DNA of 64,000 bases from Kingdonia uniflora (GCA_014058105.1 JACGCM010002399.1:62001-126000), one strand, 5' to 3'. Positions 1-12,073 are shown, numbered from the stretch's first letter. Translations and numbers: made by a program. The notes: a model not told the origin generated them from the sequence alone.

Positions 1-640
1 GCTCCACGTGGTGGCCGATGATTGTTCTTACCACGATAGAGGATGGGTGTTTGATAGTGGGGCTACATTGAATGTATGCGCACACAAGGCATGGTTCGGC
101 AAATGTGTAAGGTGTAAGGGTAGCAAGTTTGTGTTGATGAGTTATGGCTCTCGAAGGCCGGTTTTGGGAGTTGGTTGTATTCACGTGAGGATGTTCGATG
201 AACGCATCGTAGCTCTTCATGATGTTCGACATGTGTCGAGTATGACTCATGATCTAATTTAACTTTCCAAATTAGATAATGAGGGTTACAATTACTCAGG
301 GCGAGGTGGAGTAATGAAAGTTTATTGAAAGTCTTCTTTGATCATGAACGAAGTTCTAAGCAGGAACTTGTATGCATTAATTGGTAAATCCATGGGTAGA
401 GATGTGAAGGTTGCATATACCGATAGCGCTATGGAGATTTCTTAAAAGGGGAATTTAGTTCAAGGTGAAGCAATGACACAGTCTACAAAGATGATCAAAA
501 AGTGGGTTCCGATTGGTGAGTCTAGGAAAAACCTAGACCCAGGTAATTCTCTTAATTGAGAAGATTTCCATATGGGCAACGCGACAAGGATATACGACAA
601 ATACAGCGGAAGAAAAAGATTTTTTTGCCGAAGTGAAGAT
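1..640 (+). pseudogene. Ty1/copia gag-pol remnant (protease and pre-integrase)
   Basis: The frame at 8-262 reads as the retropepsin start of a copia polyprotein: WVFDSGATLNVC carries the DSGAT active-site motif, and VALHDVRHVSSMTHDLI is the usual end of the copia protease region. It continues in frame as LSKLDNEGY and RGGVMKVY, the start of the pre-integrase region, and is then broken by stops. The rest of pol is missing: only about 370 bases lie between this and the LTR at 641, so integrase, RT and RNase H have been deleted. The element enters from beyond the left edge. The family call rests on the motif and is firm; the part from 300 to 640 is only weakly readable. Confidence 0.8.
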
Positions 641-1170
641 TGTTAGGTTACGGCTCAAAGCAGACGAAGTCGTTCGAAGGAGTCACAAAGTCGTTCGAAC
701 AAAAATGGTTTATGTTGAAGGGGAAATATTCCAGGGCGATAGCTTATCTCGTGATGCGTACTTCGCTAATGACCTAATATAAAGTCTATAAATATAGAAT
801 GTGAGTTAAAAGTGCCTTTGTACACTGTGAGAAAGAGTTAAAGAGAAAAAAGGGAGAAATCTAGGGTTTTACTTTGGAGAGATTTCTTGGTTTTCTTTCT
901 AGGGTTTCTTGTTGGGGATTATCTGGAAGGGTAGAGGTGAGATAGAGTGATCTCTGAAGCTTTTTCTAACCCTAATTAATAATAAATTTGTCGTGCTTGT
1001 CAGGGGTGGTTTTGATCCTTTTGGGTTTTCACCTAAATTAAAACCTTGTACATGTATGTGTTTATTACTTGGATTAAATTCTCTATTGGTTAGAATTAGA
1101 TCTTCAACTGTTGCTCAATCATATTGTGCTTCCACGTTGCAATTTACGTCCCCCCTTTGTTTCCAAACAA
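641..1170 (+). repeat. 3' LTR of the copia element (right end uncertain)
   Basis: The LTR starts TGTTAGG at 641, directly after a purine-rich AAGTGAAGAT at 631-640, which resembles the AAGGTGGAGAT polypurine tract common in plant copia elements. A TATA box TATAAATA lies at 787-794, as expected at a U3/R border. Two copies of GTCGTTCGAA lie in U3 near 669 and 689. I could not fix the right end because no clear CA terminus or TSD is visible; 1170 is a guess. Confidence 0.55.
787..794 (+). promoter_or_regulatory. TATA box of the copia LTR
   Basis: TATAAATA about 146 bases into the LTR, the normal place for the retroelement promoter. Confidence 0.55.
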
Positions 1171-1819
1171 GAAAGAGAGTCGGGCTTAGTTGTTGAGAGA
1201 TAGAGATGTTCTAAGACTAAAGTACCATATTTATGTATTTTGTCTAATTTACCCTTGTTATACCATCCGTTGATCTCACTCTTTCCCAAAAATCTCAGCC
1301 CCTCTTTATCTTTTGGACAATGGCAGACTTGTCTATTTGAAAAGCACTATTCTCTAATGTATAATAAGTTACAATAAAAACTAAAAATTCAGACATAATG
1401 TCAAACACACAACATCCAGACCAGAACAAATCACTCAATAAATAACATCGCTCCAACATGCCACCAAACAGAGAAACGAACTCTGCATGATTTATCATCA
1501 AACATTGGGATCTCTATTTTAGAATAATATCTACCGAAAATAAGTGGTTTATCGAAAACTCAAAAGTTAACCACAACAAAAATCATGAAGCTATTACCAG
1601 CCACCATGGAAAAAGTTTCTGTACAAGCACCCTCATCAAACCATCCTTGCCCTTTTCGTATTCAAACAACCATTTTAGAAAAAAAAATTGATAGGCCCGG
1701 TAAAACTATAGGGTGACGCAAAAGTATTATGTGTCTGTAACTCATCTTCTTCATCTCCCTCCATATCTCTATTGTCCCTCTCTCCTCCTTCACATCAACT
1801 TATTCCACCCTTTCAGATC
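1171..1819. other. Flanking sequence without a recognisable gene
   Basis: AT-rich sequence between the copia LTR and the nested elements. Short open frames exist on both strands but none resembles a known protein. The last bases before the nest (1820-1824, ACAAC) are the target duplicated by B1, so this is the site into which B1 inserted. Confidence 0.5.
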
Positions 1820-1824
1820 ACAAC
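1820..1824. repeat. Left target-site duplication of B1 (ACAAC)
   Basis: ACAAC directly precedes the terminal TGTAAGAGG at 1825. The same five bases follow the other end of the element at 57476-57480. Five bases is the usual LTR-retrotransposon TSD length. Confidence 0.85.
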
Positions 1825-2294
1825 TGTAAGAGGCTAAATTTGGGACTCAAACTTAGTTTCTCACACTAAAGATGAGCAGAATACTAGAAATAACAAATAA
1901 TCACTAATACACAAGAATTAGTGTGGAAACCTTTGAATAGGTAAAATCCATAACCTCCTGAGAAGATTTAAAAATGATAATTCTATTTATCTCATGATTA
2001 CAAGTTACCAACAATATTCTGTATGCTATTGCATAGACTTTTTAAATGGAAAAATCTGCCTCCAATCTGTTCTTCCTTGGTCTTATTTATAGGTCTCATA
2101 TTATGACTGTTTAATGGCCAATATCTCTTTTTAATGATGGACGTCATTACGTACGGTATGACAGGTCCATCTTTCTTTTATCAGCTTCTTTAATGAACCA
2201 CCACTATAGCATGTTGTCATGTGACTCTCAGGTCGAGTTACTGCTTGAAGGTTGATTTGATACATCAGATCAAAATTAGGAATAAGTCCTTACA
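1825..2294 (-). repeat. B1 3' LTR
   Basis: A 470-bp LTR in minus orientation, starting TGTAAGGACTTA at 2294 and ending CTCTTACA at 1825. Its 2047-2294 part matches the truncated 5' LTR at 57219-57475, including the stretch around a TATA box (TATAAATA on the minus strand, 2084-2091). The terminal ACAAC duplication fixes the outer end. Confidence 0.85.
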
Positions 2295-2310
2295 ATCGCC
2301 TCGTCTCAAC
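2295..2310 (-). other. B1 polypurine tract
   Basis: The minus strand reads GTTGAGACGAGGCGAT immediately before the TGTAAGG of the 3' LTR. A2 has the comparable GCGAGGGGGCGAT in the same place. It would prime plus-strand synthesis during reverse transcription. Confidence 0.6.
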
Positions 2311-3362
2311 TAAAATCATTTGTGGTTTTTGCTGAGAAGCTTAACCAAGTATCGATCACTCTTGCTGCACTTTGGAACTTGAGAAAGTTTATTATGGCTA
2401 TTTAATGTTTACTATTATAAATGAGCTATTTGATTTAGCCCTTGGCTTTCCCAAATGCACTAACTACACTATCTTTGACTGTTGGAATTTGTTGTGTATC
2501 TAAATTGCTTATAAATAGCTTCTTCTTTTTCTTAGATAACTAGTATATCTTCCTTCCCTTAGCTAAACTTACAAAAGGTGACAGTAAAAACATGATCCCA
2601 GACCCACTGTGAAGAATGTGAGTCAGGAATTATAGCCAAACTGGATAAATTAAGAACTCGTTATTTTGGCCGACAATCGGTTGCTGATTCTACTCCGATA
2701 CTGGTAGAATCTACCTTTCAGGGTTTAACTGCAGTGGAGGTAAAATGAACTAGTAAAAACTATTTTTGGCTTCACTAGTTTCACCACATCATTCTTACGT
2801 AGGATGATAGTGAGGATTACATTCGCAACATGGCAGAAAGTATTGTTGTAGACGAAGACAATACAACTGTTATCGGTCAGAAGGGTGGTCTCCAATGTGA
2901 TTACATAGGCTATAAATAGGTTAAAATACTTGTTTGTAGTTTGTATGGTTTCAATGAAAGCTTATCTTTGTTCCCTGGCTTCAGTATGTCATCTTTATAG
3001 CTTCTTGAATTTAGTACTTCGAGCTTTATCATGTGAACTTAAAATTTTGAATTTGTAACAAATATTATCAATAGTAGAGTTGTTCTAGGTCAATCTTTCG
3101 TGATGAATGCTTAGAAATATAGCCTTCAATAAAACCATTAAGTTCCAGGATAGAAGTAATACTTCGACCTCTAGTGACTTTGCCCAAACTGGTTGGATAT
3201 TGGTGACGTGCACCCTTGGCCAAATCTTCTTCCTTCGTGTTCTGGGGAATCGTGTGATAGGGAATATTTATGTTGACTTTCATAGATAATATTGCATCCC
3301 TGTAACCACGCATTGAGATTGGCATGAAAAATATGTTTTCCAAAAATATGCTTTCCTTCGGC
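2311..3362. other. B1 region between 3' LTR and antisense ORF 1
   Basis: Non-coding as far as I can read, with many stops on both strands. It would contain the upstream promoter region of the antisense gene that starts at 3445. Confidence 0.4.
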
Positions 3363-3370
3363 TATATAAG
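3363..3370 (+). promoter_or_regulatory. TATA box of B1 antisense ORF 1
   Basis: TATATAAG lies 82 bases before the ATG of the antisense ORF and is followed by a pyrimidine-rich leader. A TATA box at the same relative place is seen in A1 and C2, which supports function rather than chance. Confidence 0.55.
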
Positions 3371-3444
3371 GAGTTTGGCCCTTGGGTATAATTCATCCTT
3401 CTCTTTCTCCTTAACTCTTCTAGTTCATTACGATTGCAACTATA

Positions 3445-3798
3445 ATGATAAGGACACGCTCCCAATATCCTTAGCATGCAGTGGAGGGTAAACTAGCCAT
3501 CAAAGTGGATAAACTGCGTGAGCGATATTTTCAATTGTTGTCCTATGATACGGTGTTACTTGAGCGGCCGTTGCAATTGGATGGTATAAACACTGAGGAA
3601 AGGCGTGTAAAGCTGGAGCGCCACTTCTAGTATGATGTATTTCGAAGTGTTATCCATGATGCACAAGCTCGAAAATGTGTTGTGAGAGAAATCACCCTGG
3701 ACAAGCTTGCATAAGAGGATGAGAGAGCAGCTGGTGGGGAAATAATTCTAATTGGTGAACTTAATCACCCTAGTTGTTTCAAATGTAACTATATCTGA
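3445..3798 (+). pseudogene. B1 antisense ORF 1 (aORF1)
   Basis: A 118-codon frame opposite to B1's own genes, with in-frame stops at codon 10 and at two later places. It starts MIRTRSQYP and contains AVEGKLAIKVDKLRERYF and AAGGEIILIGE. The same protein is seen in A2 (MVRTRSKRI, AAEGLLAIKIAEVRERIF), in A1 and in C2 (MVRTLSHRH, AAGGVLVPYG). Shared features are a basic RTRS-like N-terminus, a charged LAIK...RERIF segment and a C-terminal acidic stretch followed by GG. I do not recognise a domain. Antisense genes between pol and the 3' LTR are known from some Tat elements; the function is unknown. Confidence 0.65.
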
Positions 3799-4494
3799 AT
3801 GTAGTTGCTTTTATGCAAAAGTTGAATTGTGAGAAGCTCGATTTAAATTAATATAAGAAATTTTCTGTAAGTTTAACTACTTTGTTGTTCGTGAGTCTGT
3901 TTTCGTTCTTTTAATTATGAAATTGAACTTGTCCTTTATGAACGAATGTATATCGAACTGGATGATATAAATCTGCTTTATGCATTTTGTTTGTGTCGTA
4001 TATGAATGTGCGTCTCATGTCGGTCTATGATAGCTGTTTATCCGAGACATCTATTTCACAAATTTTAAAATTCAAAATTTTTGTTCTGCAACAGTCTAAA
4101 TAAAAGGATTCTGGAGAAAGATAATGCAGGAGTACGAACTTAAGGGGGAAAAGAGTGTGTAGGCATGCAAATTGTGTAATATTTAGACTTTCTAGGGAAA
4201 GAAGAAGTGTGAATACTATTTTAATGGTTTATGTGAAAAAGGGGAATGATGACAGGGTGCATTTTCTCAAGAGAAATGATGGAAATGAGTGGTAAAGGGG
4301 AAAAGATGCCTCCTTTCAAAAATTGAGGGTGGCTGACACGTGTTACAAGAAGCTACCATTTTAAAAACTAAGAGGGAGTATTTAATCTTGTCTCTCTCTC
4401 TCTCCCCCCAGAGGTTATTCTTCTATTTTAGAGAGAGAACAAATTGTTGAGCAAGCACATTCTAGAAAGAGAAAACTTCCAAGTTCTGTGACAC
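3799..4494. other. B1 spacer and presumed promoter of antisense gene 2
   Basis: No protein frame. It holds a G-box CACGTG at 4337-4342, a TATA-like TATTTAAT at 4377-4384 and a short CT-rich run at 4391-4408, followed by the first coding exon of antisense gene 2. C2 shows the same order with a clean TATAAATA at 25519-25526. Confidence 0.45.
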
Positions 4495-4619
4495 AATCCA
4501 TCTTTAAAATTTTGGTGAAAACATCTCGCTGTGGTCTCATTGTCCCTGAAGAGCCCCGATAAAATAGTCATCTTCCCTAATCGTCTATGAAGGCTGAGGA
4601 CTGTGGTTATGCCAGTTCA
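4495..4619 (+). pseudogene. B1 antisense gene 2 (aORF2), first exon
   Basis: The nucleotide sequence aligns with C2 25604-25706 and ends at a plausible splice donor (CAG followed by GTTGGT). The frame is poor: stops are present and the reading differs between copies. It is called an exon because of its place between a TATA-like box and an intron, and because the second exon follows after the A1 insertion near 18348. A1 therefore inserted into the first intron of this gene. Confidence 0.45.
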
Positions 4620-4953
4620 GGTTGGTATTTTTACTTTTGATTTATGTGATTTGTAGTTTGAATAGCGTAATTTTATGTGTTTGAATGTGGTTATCTTATA
4701 TAATGGTTGTTTGTTTTGTTAATTATGGTTGATTGTGTGTGAGGGATCTGCAATTGTGCTTCTGTGAATTTGGGGGTTTTGGGGAGAGGGTAAATGTCGA
4801 TGCAAATGCATTGGATTTCCTCCTAAAATTTGAATAAAAAACTTATGATATTGTTTTTTAGGGTAATAGTAAAATTTGGAATAAAAATTGGTATCTGAAA
4901 AGTGCTAAGATGCTAACTAGGGTTTGTTGTTCAAAGTAGTTGTGGATGCTTAG

Positions 4954-5568
4954 TGTAAGGGCCTAACCCTCGATCTTACCCAAATTGCGTTATTCCAGTT
5001 TGAATTACCTTCATATCAGACTCACGTATTCTACACGTGACATCAACAGTCAACATTGACACCAACTCCACGAACTGATGAAGAACGTGGGTCGAGCTTA
5101 AACAGAAAAACATGAATAATTTAAAGATACTTGTTTCTCAAGAACTCAACAGTTACTCAGTCAACCGCAACTGACCACATTGTTCGAGGAACGCACATCA
5201 GCACGATGATGAATTGCGGAGAAGGCCTATATAAAGAAAAAGTTCTAGAAGAGACAAAGACGAGAAAAATGCATGAGAAATTACCAAGAAAGCTACATTT
5301 TCTAGATTCTCAAAACATCAAACTTTTTTTTTACAAGATCAAGTATTTATAGTTTGAGAAATCACTTGAAATAAGATATCAACCTTAAGCAATAAAAGCT
5401 ACTATTACAAAAACCCTCAACTCGAGGTCGTGATTTCTTACCTATTCAAAGGTTTTCAATGCTAAATCACATGTGTTATTTCTTATTTTATGTTAGTTTT
5501 TGTTACAGGAACATTGGTGTAAGAGCTAATTCCAAGCCATCTCGAGCTTACGGAATTAGGTCGTTACA
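4954..5568 (+). repeat. A1 5' LTR
   Basis: A 615-bp LTR starting TGTAAGGGCCTAACCCTCGAT and ending GGTCGTTACA. It matches the A2 LTRs along its whole length. TATATAAA at 5228-5235 is the promoter TATA box. It is followed at once by the primer-binding site. Confidence 0.88.
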
Positions 5569-5570
5569 TT

Positions 5571-5587
5571 TGGCACTGTCTGTGGTA
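5571..5587 (+). other. A1 primer-binding site
   Basis: TGGCACTGTCTGTGG directly follows the LTR. It is a slightly decayed form of TGGCGCCGTCTGTGGGA, whose first nine bases can pair with the 3' end of plant tRNA-Asp. Confidence 0.75.
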
Positions 5588-5645
5588 AAAAAAACATATC
5601 CACAATATCCTAAGACATACATTAATTCTACTACACATTTCAATC

Positions 5646-7290
5646 ATGGCCACTTCCAGACAACCAACAACTGGAATTAAGCTCAATCTTTTAGTTGAGC
5701 CAGAACAACTTACAGAGCTACAGACGAATCTCAACGCCGAAACTAAGAAGCGCAATGAGCATGAACGTCAAATAAATCTTGACCAAGAGCACTGTGAGAA
5801 CGAGCTCGAAGTCGAGTGACAAACTTGTTTGACATCATTCAAATGACATGAAGATCAGATGAAAACCATGCAGACTACCTTACAAGCTCTGTAAAATACT
5901 CAGCAGACTCCTCCAATAAGGGATAGTGATCAATTGCCAAAAACCTCCTGGGTTTCTGCATGGGGAGAGCTTGGGACCTCGAGGAGCCATCAGCAAAACT
6001 ATTTCCATAAATATTTAACACGAACCTCAGGCTTTCATTCATTTGGGTGGTAAAGCTCAGTCTAAGATCAACCGAGGTTACTAATTTTCTATACGTCAAG
6101 AGGAAGAATAATGACCTTAACTTTGAGTTCTAGCACGAGATCGTTTGAGTGAAGGTACCAGGACTGACAATCCTTAACCTCCTCATTAAGCCACTCAACC
6201 GACACGTCAATATGTTGCACAAGAACATATGGATCAATGAATCAAGGAGTTAATCAAAGCACAAGTTCTTGGCACAACGGATGACCTTACCAAGTTATAA
6301 GGGAGTCCAATTTCCAAGAACTATTTGATATGGAAATACCGAAAGGTTTCCATACTCCAAAAATTCGCAAATACAAAGGCACCAATCCAAAAGAGTACAT
6401 TCAACAGTACCGTGATTCATTGAGGTTGTATTCCAACCTCAACCATATCCTCTACCATTTGTTCACAATAAGTCTACAGGAAGAACCATTTCAGTGGTTC
6501 CACTCTTAACCTAAAGACTCTATACACACATTCGACCAGCTGCAGAAACAATTCATCAAGACGTATGCTCACAACAGAGGCAAAGAGGAGAATTTATATT
6601 CTCTTATCAGTCTTAAACAGTCATACAGAGAGAAGCTCAAGGCTTTTATGAAGAAGTGTTTGGAGCTCACGCGTAAAAAAGACAATTGCGATCAGAAAAC
6701 AGTTATTACTACTTTCACCAACGCGCTCCAGCTCGGCTGTAAAGCCAAATAACACCTCTTCATCAATAAACCTGCGACCTTGGAAGATATGATCACCAAG
6801 GTCAATAGTTATGTCAACCTGGAAAGGATGATGTCCGAAAGGCATAAATCTACTATATCCATCTTAACAACGAAAGGCCTATCCACAGATCGAAGCATTA
6901 AACCAAAGGAGGATCAGGGTGATCAAAAGTGCTCTATGGGAAACATTGACAACCCTCGGAAAGGCGGTTCACTACCCCAACCGGTCTTCCCACGGATGAA
7001 TGTTTGAATATCTATAATTTTTCTAATCCTCTCCAAGGATAAGCTATACCATATCTCTAAACCATTGGAGCCAATCAAGAACTGCCTGTACTGCATGTAT
7101 CACAAGATAAACCATCATTCTACGGACCATTGCTATACTTTAGAAAGATTGTTGGAATTCATTTTCAAGGAAGGACGGATGTTCGAATACATTATCGACC
7201 TGGAATCATACAAGGATGGAAGCTAGAAGAAGCAGCTTGAAGTCGTCCAGGTCAAAGATCAAGGTGAAGAGAAACATATCTACCATATGT
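5646..7290 (+). pseudogene. A1 gag (nucleocapsid/capsid polyprotein)
   Basis: The frame opens MATSRQPTTGIKLN at 5646, matching MVTSRQPVTCVQL of A2. The capsid region includes FHTPKIRKYKGTNPKEYIQ and the segment ending SLKQSYREKLKAF, standard for Tat-type gag. A CX2HX4HX4C finger, CMYHKINHHSTDHC, lies near 7085-7130 and is intact here, while A2 has lost its last Cys. Several stops and at least one frame change make it non-functional. Protease follows directly, as in a gag-pol fusion. Confidence 0.8.
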
Positions 7291-7960
7291 ACCACAACAA
7301 CATGATCAAAATCCATCAAATCACCAACTCGTGCCGATTCAAGCGCAGGAGACTATCAGAATGCTGCAATCTCACACCTCAAGGTAAAGAAGCCAAGCTT
7401 ATGCCTGAGTCGAGCAATCGCCGGTTTGGGATATCATTCAAAGAATGTGACATTAGTCATGTCAAATTTCCACATCATGATGCATTAGTCATAATACTCA
7501 AGATAAAGATGTTTTTCATGCACACAATGATGATCGATACTGGAAGCGGTGTTGAGATTCTCTTTTAAAACACTATCGACAAAATAGGATTGGCCGATCA
7601 AGTTATTCTAAGCGACACCGATATTAGTGGATTCAATGGTTCTAAAGAAGAGCGAGTTGATAAGATCACCTTACCTATTACCGCTGGGTAAGCCACCATC
7701 GTCATCATCTTTTACGTGATTAATGCTAATTCTTGCTATTTTGGGGTTTTGGGCCGCTGCTGGATTCACAATATGGAAGCAATTGCTTCCACCTATCATC
7801 AAGCACTCCGCTTCAAACATAATGATGGTATCTATGAAATCAAGGGTAGTCAAAAGCTTTCTCGACCTTACGAAAATACCGTCTCAGCAATTCTAGATAC
7901 CTCGGACAGATACGCTGCATAGCAATTACAGAAAGCTGATCACCTTGATGATCAGTCTTC
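7291..7960 (+). pseudogene. A1 aspartic protease region
   Basis: The catalytic motif is MMIDTGSGVEILF near 7526-7565 (DTG intact), followed by the conserved downstream segments ITLPITAG and FGVLGRCWIHNMEAIAS. The aspartic protease would cut the gag-pol polyprotein. One in-frame stop follows EILF and others lie further on, so the gene is dead. The region joins gag upstream and RT downstream without a gap. Confidence 0.8.
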
Positions 7961-8039
7961 AACAGAGCCTACAGAATACGTCAACATTGATGGACTTAGT
8001 GGAGGTACTTTCATCTGTACCAAGATAATCCAGCACGAT

Positions 8040-9000
8040 AATGAATATCTTATTCAGTTCTTACGACTAAATCGAGATATTTTTTATTGAACTTTCGAAG
8101 AGATGCCTGGGTGTCACAAATTGGCCATCAATATCAATATCACGGTGGTCAAGCAGAAATAGCGACGACTATTACCTCGACTTCGAGATGAAGTTAACAT
8201 GGAGATTAAGAAATTGTTCTAATTGGGATTCATTCGAGAAGCCAAATATCCAAATTGGATATCCAACATCGTCGCTATCCTGAAAAAGAATGGAAAAGTT
8301 CGAGTTTGTATAAATTTCACAGATCTAAACAAATACATTGCAAAGGACAGTTTCCTTCTCCCCAACATCAATCAAATCCTTGATTCCATAGCAGGTCACA
8401 AACTCTTATCTATGATGGACGCTGCTTCTCGATACAATTAGATTCCACTCTTGGAAGAAGACCAAGAAAATACCACTTTTATCATGGAAAGAGGACTTTA
8501 ATGCTGCAAAGTCATGCCCTTCGGACTAAAAAATATAGGCGCGACTTATCAACTGTTGATGACTACTATGTTCAAAGCACCCCTTAGAAATGTCATGGAA
8601 GTCTACATTGATGATCTCTTGTGCAAGAGCATACAGTCAGCTGACCATATTACAGAACTCAACATAATATTTAACATTTTTCGATCTTACATGATTCATC
8701 TTAATCCTGATAAGTCTCAATTCGGAGTACATTCAGGTCGATTTCTCAGCCATCTCATCAGCAAGAAAGGGATTGAGGCCGATCCATATCAGATTCGGGC
8801 TCTCCTCAATATGCCATCTCCAAAGGTGGCGAATGATGTACAAAAACTTATCTGCAAGATTGCCGCTATTAACCGATTCGTTTCAAAATCCTCAGACCAA
8901 TGTCGTTGGCTATTTTTATTACTCCACGATTCTACCAAAAGAGGAAAAGTTCAGCCAATTATAGAGGTCCAATGGACATCAGAATGTGAAGTAACTTTTT
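8040..9000 (+). pseudogene. A1 reverse transcriptase
   Basis: Ty3/gypsy RT. The conserved blocks appear in order: GFIREAKYPNWISNIV, RVCINFTDLNKYI, LLSMMDAASRYN, MPFGLKNIGATYQ and the catalytic VYIDDLLCKS (YIDD at 8604-8615), then FLSHLISKKGIEADP. The YIDD motif is intact. Stops occur at 8439 and 8500, and between blocks. The closest relative in this window is the A2 copy at 32330-33240. Confidence 0.85.
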
Positions 9001-9900
9001 AGGATCTCAAAACCTATTTAGGGAGGTCTCCCATAATGAGCACCCCAATAGATAATGTGGAACTGATCATCTACCTAGCAGTTATAAATACTTCAATAAG
9101 CTCGGTTCTTATTCGACTTGAAGAAAAAATTGAGAACCCAGTCTACTTCATTAGCAAAAACTTACTCCAGTAGAAACGATGTATTCTAAAATTGAGAGAC
9201 TCATTCTAACTTTTGCTTGCACTTCACAAAAACTCAAGCGCTACTTCCAAGCTCATTCGGTCAAAGACTTGACGAACTACCCACTTTGGGAAGTTCTGTC
9301 CATAAAAGAAAAATCATGAAGAGTACAACAATGGTCAGTCAGTTTGGGAGAACATGATATTAAGTTTGAACAACGTCATTCCAAAAAGGGTCAGGCCATT
9401 GCCAATTTTCTCGCGGATTTTCCAGTTGAAGATCCCGAGTGGGAGGAGCACGATCCTAACCTTGCAGAAAAAATTACAAAAGACCCATCCCCCAAAGCAT
9501 TTTTCGAGCAAGCTTAATGGATTACAAGGAAAGGATGGAGACTTCTTGCAAATAGATCAGCAGGACCTGCAGGGTCAGGAATCGGAATCGTATTGATTAC
9601 CCCTTCCAACGATAGAATTGAAAAATCAATCCACTTGGATTTTAAATCCTCCAATAATGTCACCGAATACGAAGCTTTTATTCATGGACTCAACCCCATA
9701 CTTGAGCTCGGCATCCCAGAACTCTCAGTTTACACAGATTCACTACTCATCATCCACCATTACTCTGAACAATAAAAGAATAATGACAAGATGATCGAAT
9801 ACGCAGCCCTCCTTGCAAATAGGATGAGTAAGTTCGCACATGCAACTCTCGATTATCTTCCTAGAGGTTAAAATAGATATGCTGATTCCTTAGCATATCT
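9001..9900 (+). pseudogene. A1 RNase H regions (RT-linked and second RNase H)
   Basis: The first part follows RT as DLKTYLGRSPIMSTP and ENPVYFISKNLL, the RT-linked RNase H and connector. The second part, GIGIVLITPSNDRIEKSIHL then NVTEYEAFIHGLNPILELG and LSVYTDSLLIIHHY, is the extra RNase H typical of the Tat lineage. The D/E/D catalytic pattern is visible in the second domain. The frame is interrupted by several stops and shifts. Confidence 0.75.
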
Positions 9901-10089
9901 AGCCGGGGTCTTGGGAACAAAAGCTCGATATCTCCAGATCAAAGTAATTTTAATCCCCAGCATTGATTGTATTTTTGTATACACGATCAACATTGGGGGC
10001 GATAAAGGGGAAGACGACGATTGGCGAAAGCCCATCCTAATCCACCTTCGTATCGACAACAAATGCAAAGGACCCCTTTCAAAAGATCT

Positions 10090-11268
10090 AAAGGAGCGCT
10101 GATAGATGATTGACAACACAAAGCACTACACAAAAATGGTTCTTTATATTGTCGTTTAGTCATAGGGCCTTACCTCAAGTGCCTCTAAAGAAAGAAAGCA
10201 GACGAGATGCTCCATAATTTACATGAAGGGACTTGTGGTTCCCATGCTGCAGGTCGTTTACTCCCTAACAAAGCCATTACACAAGGAGTATTTTGGTTGG
10301 GCATGCGCAAGAAAGCAGAAGAGTACTCATGCAAGTGCGATACCTGTCAACGACATGGATAAATGATACATGCCCCTGCGCTCGAGCGACATGCAAGCAA
10401 GGTGTTTTGGCCATTCAAAAGAGGGGCACTCGATCTTGTCGGTAAATTTCCTAATTCTCTAGGTAACTGCCAATACCTACTCATGGCTACAGATAATTTT
10501 AGAAAATGGGTAGAAGTAGTTCTACTCTGTCGAACAAGAGAAGAAGAAATCATCTCTTTTATCTAGGAATAGATCATTACTCGGTTTGGATGACCCCACC
10601 TAATTCGCATCAATAATAGGCCATAATTCGTTGGAGAAAAAGTCGTAAGCTTTCCTCAATAAACACAATATCATTCACTCACCATCTAGCCCTTACTACC
10701 CTCAAGGCAATAACCAAGCCAAAATCACCAACAAAACCATCGTAGATGGACTCAAAAAAATGCTTCACTCACAGAAAAAAGGGAACTGGGTTCTAGAACT
10801 TCATCATGTCTTATGGGCATATCGTACTACTCTACGTCAATCAACTGGCTGCACCCCATTCATCCTTGCTAATGGGGCCTAAGCCGTCATTCCCTCAGAA
10901 TACCATCATCCAGTCCGAGATCACGAGCTCACTGATGACAAAAATGAGTTCGAATTGGCCTGCAATCTCAATTGGATCGATGAGACCAGGGAACGCACCA
11001 TCACTAACCTAGGTCAATATCACCTTATGTTGGCAAGTTCATACAATGGACAAGCCAGAAGTCGTACTTTCAAAATCGACGATTTTGTTCTCTAAGAGAT
11101 CTCTCAACATAGAAAAGAGCCTCATGTCGGGAAACAAGAAAAAAATTGGGATGTTTTATTCCTTATTAAAGGTCTCATAGGCCTGGGATCATATTACCTC
11201 ATGACCGAGAGGGAGTTCACATCTCAAATCCTTGGAACACTAGGCGACTGAAATGGTACAATCATTAA
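10090..11268 (+). pseudogene. A1 integrase
   Basis: The zinc-binding HHCC region reads EGTCGSHAAGR ... CKCDTCQRHG. The core starts ALDLVGKFPNSLGN (first catalytic Asp) and continues with NFRKWVEVVLLCRTREEE. The C-terminus ends at NPWNTRRLKWYNH near 11268, the typical last residues of Tat pol, where A2 ends in the same way. The core is broken by stops after 10565 and by shifts around 10640-10720. Confidence 0.8.
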
Positions 11269-11500
11269 GTCCCTCACTACTCCATTTCGAATTCACTTTT
11301 TTTCCATTCCAAAAGTAAAATTTTCATCTCCATCCCATATACATCCTTTTTTATTCAATGAAAACTTCCAAGTTTTTCACACACAACTCTCTACTTACGT
11401 AGACAATACATAGATTAAAGCAAAGGTAATACTAGCGTTCAATGAAACTCTATTCCGATTAAAGTAAGGATAACACTCACTTTGATCGACTCTATACATA

Positions 11501-12073
11501 CTCTGAGATTAAAATAAAGATAATACTAGTTTTCAATCGGGGAACTCTACCAGACATAGGATAACGCAAAGGTAAAACTAGCTTTTATCTTACTCAATAT
11601 GGCTGCGATATTATGCTCTGAGATTAAAATAAAGGTAATACTAGTTTTTAATCGAGGAACTCTACCAGACATAAGATAAAGCAAAGGTAAAACTAGTTTT
11701 CATCTCATTTAATATGGCTGCGACATTATACTATGAGATTAAAACAAAGGTAATACAAGTTTCAATCAAGAAACTCTTCCAGACATAAGATAAAGCAAAG
11801 GTTAAACTTGTTTTCATCTCACTCAATATGGCTGCAACATTATCCTCCGAGATTAAAATAAAGGTAATACTAGTTTTCAATCGAGGAACTCTACCAGATA
11901 TACAGATATAAGATAAAGCAAAGGTAAAGCTAGCTTTCATTTCACTCAGTATGGCTGTGACATTATACTCTGCGATTAAAATAAAGGTAATTCTAGTTTT
12001 CAATCAAAGAACTCTACCAGACATAAGATAAAGCGAAGGTAAAACTAGCTTTCATATCTCAATATGTATGCGA
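11501..12073 (+). repeat. A1 tandem array, five units of about 115 bp
   Basis: Units begin near 11501, 11616, 11731, 11845 and 11968. Each starts with CTCTGAGATTAAAATAAAGG or a close variant and includes CTACCAGACATAAGATAAAG and CAATATGGCTGCGACATTAT. The fourth unit is about 8 bp longer. A degenerate further unit may lie upstream from about 11395. The array lies between the end of integrase and the antisense gene block. A2 has a related but longer unit in the same place. Confidence 0.85.

Noticed and set aside
1295..1501. 68-codon minus frame in the left flank
   Set aside because: No homology I recognise, no promoter or splice context; length is expected by chance.
5569..5590. tRNA-like sequence after LTRs
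   Set aside because: These are short primer-binding sites complementary to a tRNA end, not tRNA genes; I found no tRNA or rRNA gene in the window.
8514..9002. A 162-codon reverse transcriptase frame taken as a host gene
   Set aside because: It is one open stretch of the decayed A1 pol, with gag, protease and integrase in order around it.
11731..12003. 90-codon minus frame with internal repeats
   Set aside because: Reads through the A1 tandem array; the repetition in the protein only reflects the DNA repeat.
11395..12073. Regularly spaced repeats that could suggest a CRISPR-like array
   Set aside because: The units are 115 bp and contiguous without unique spacers, inside a plant retrotransposon.
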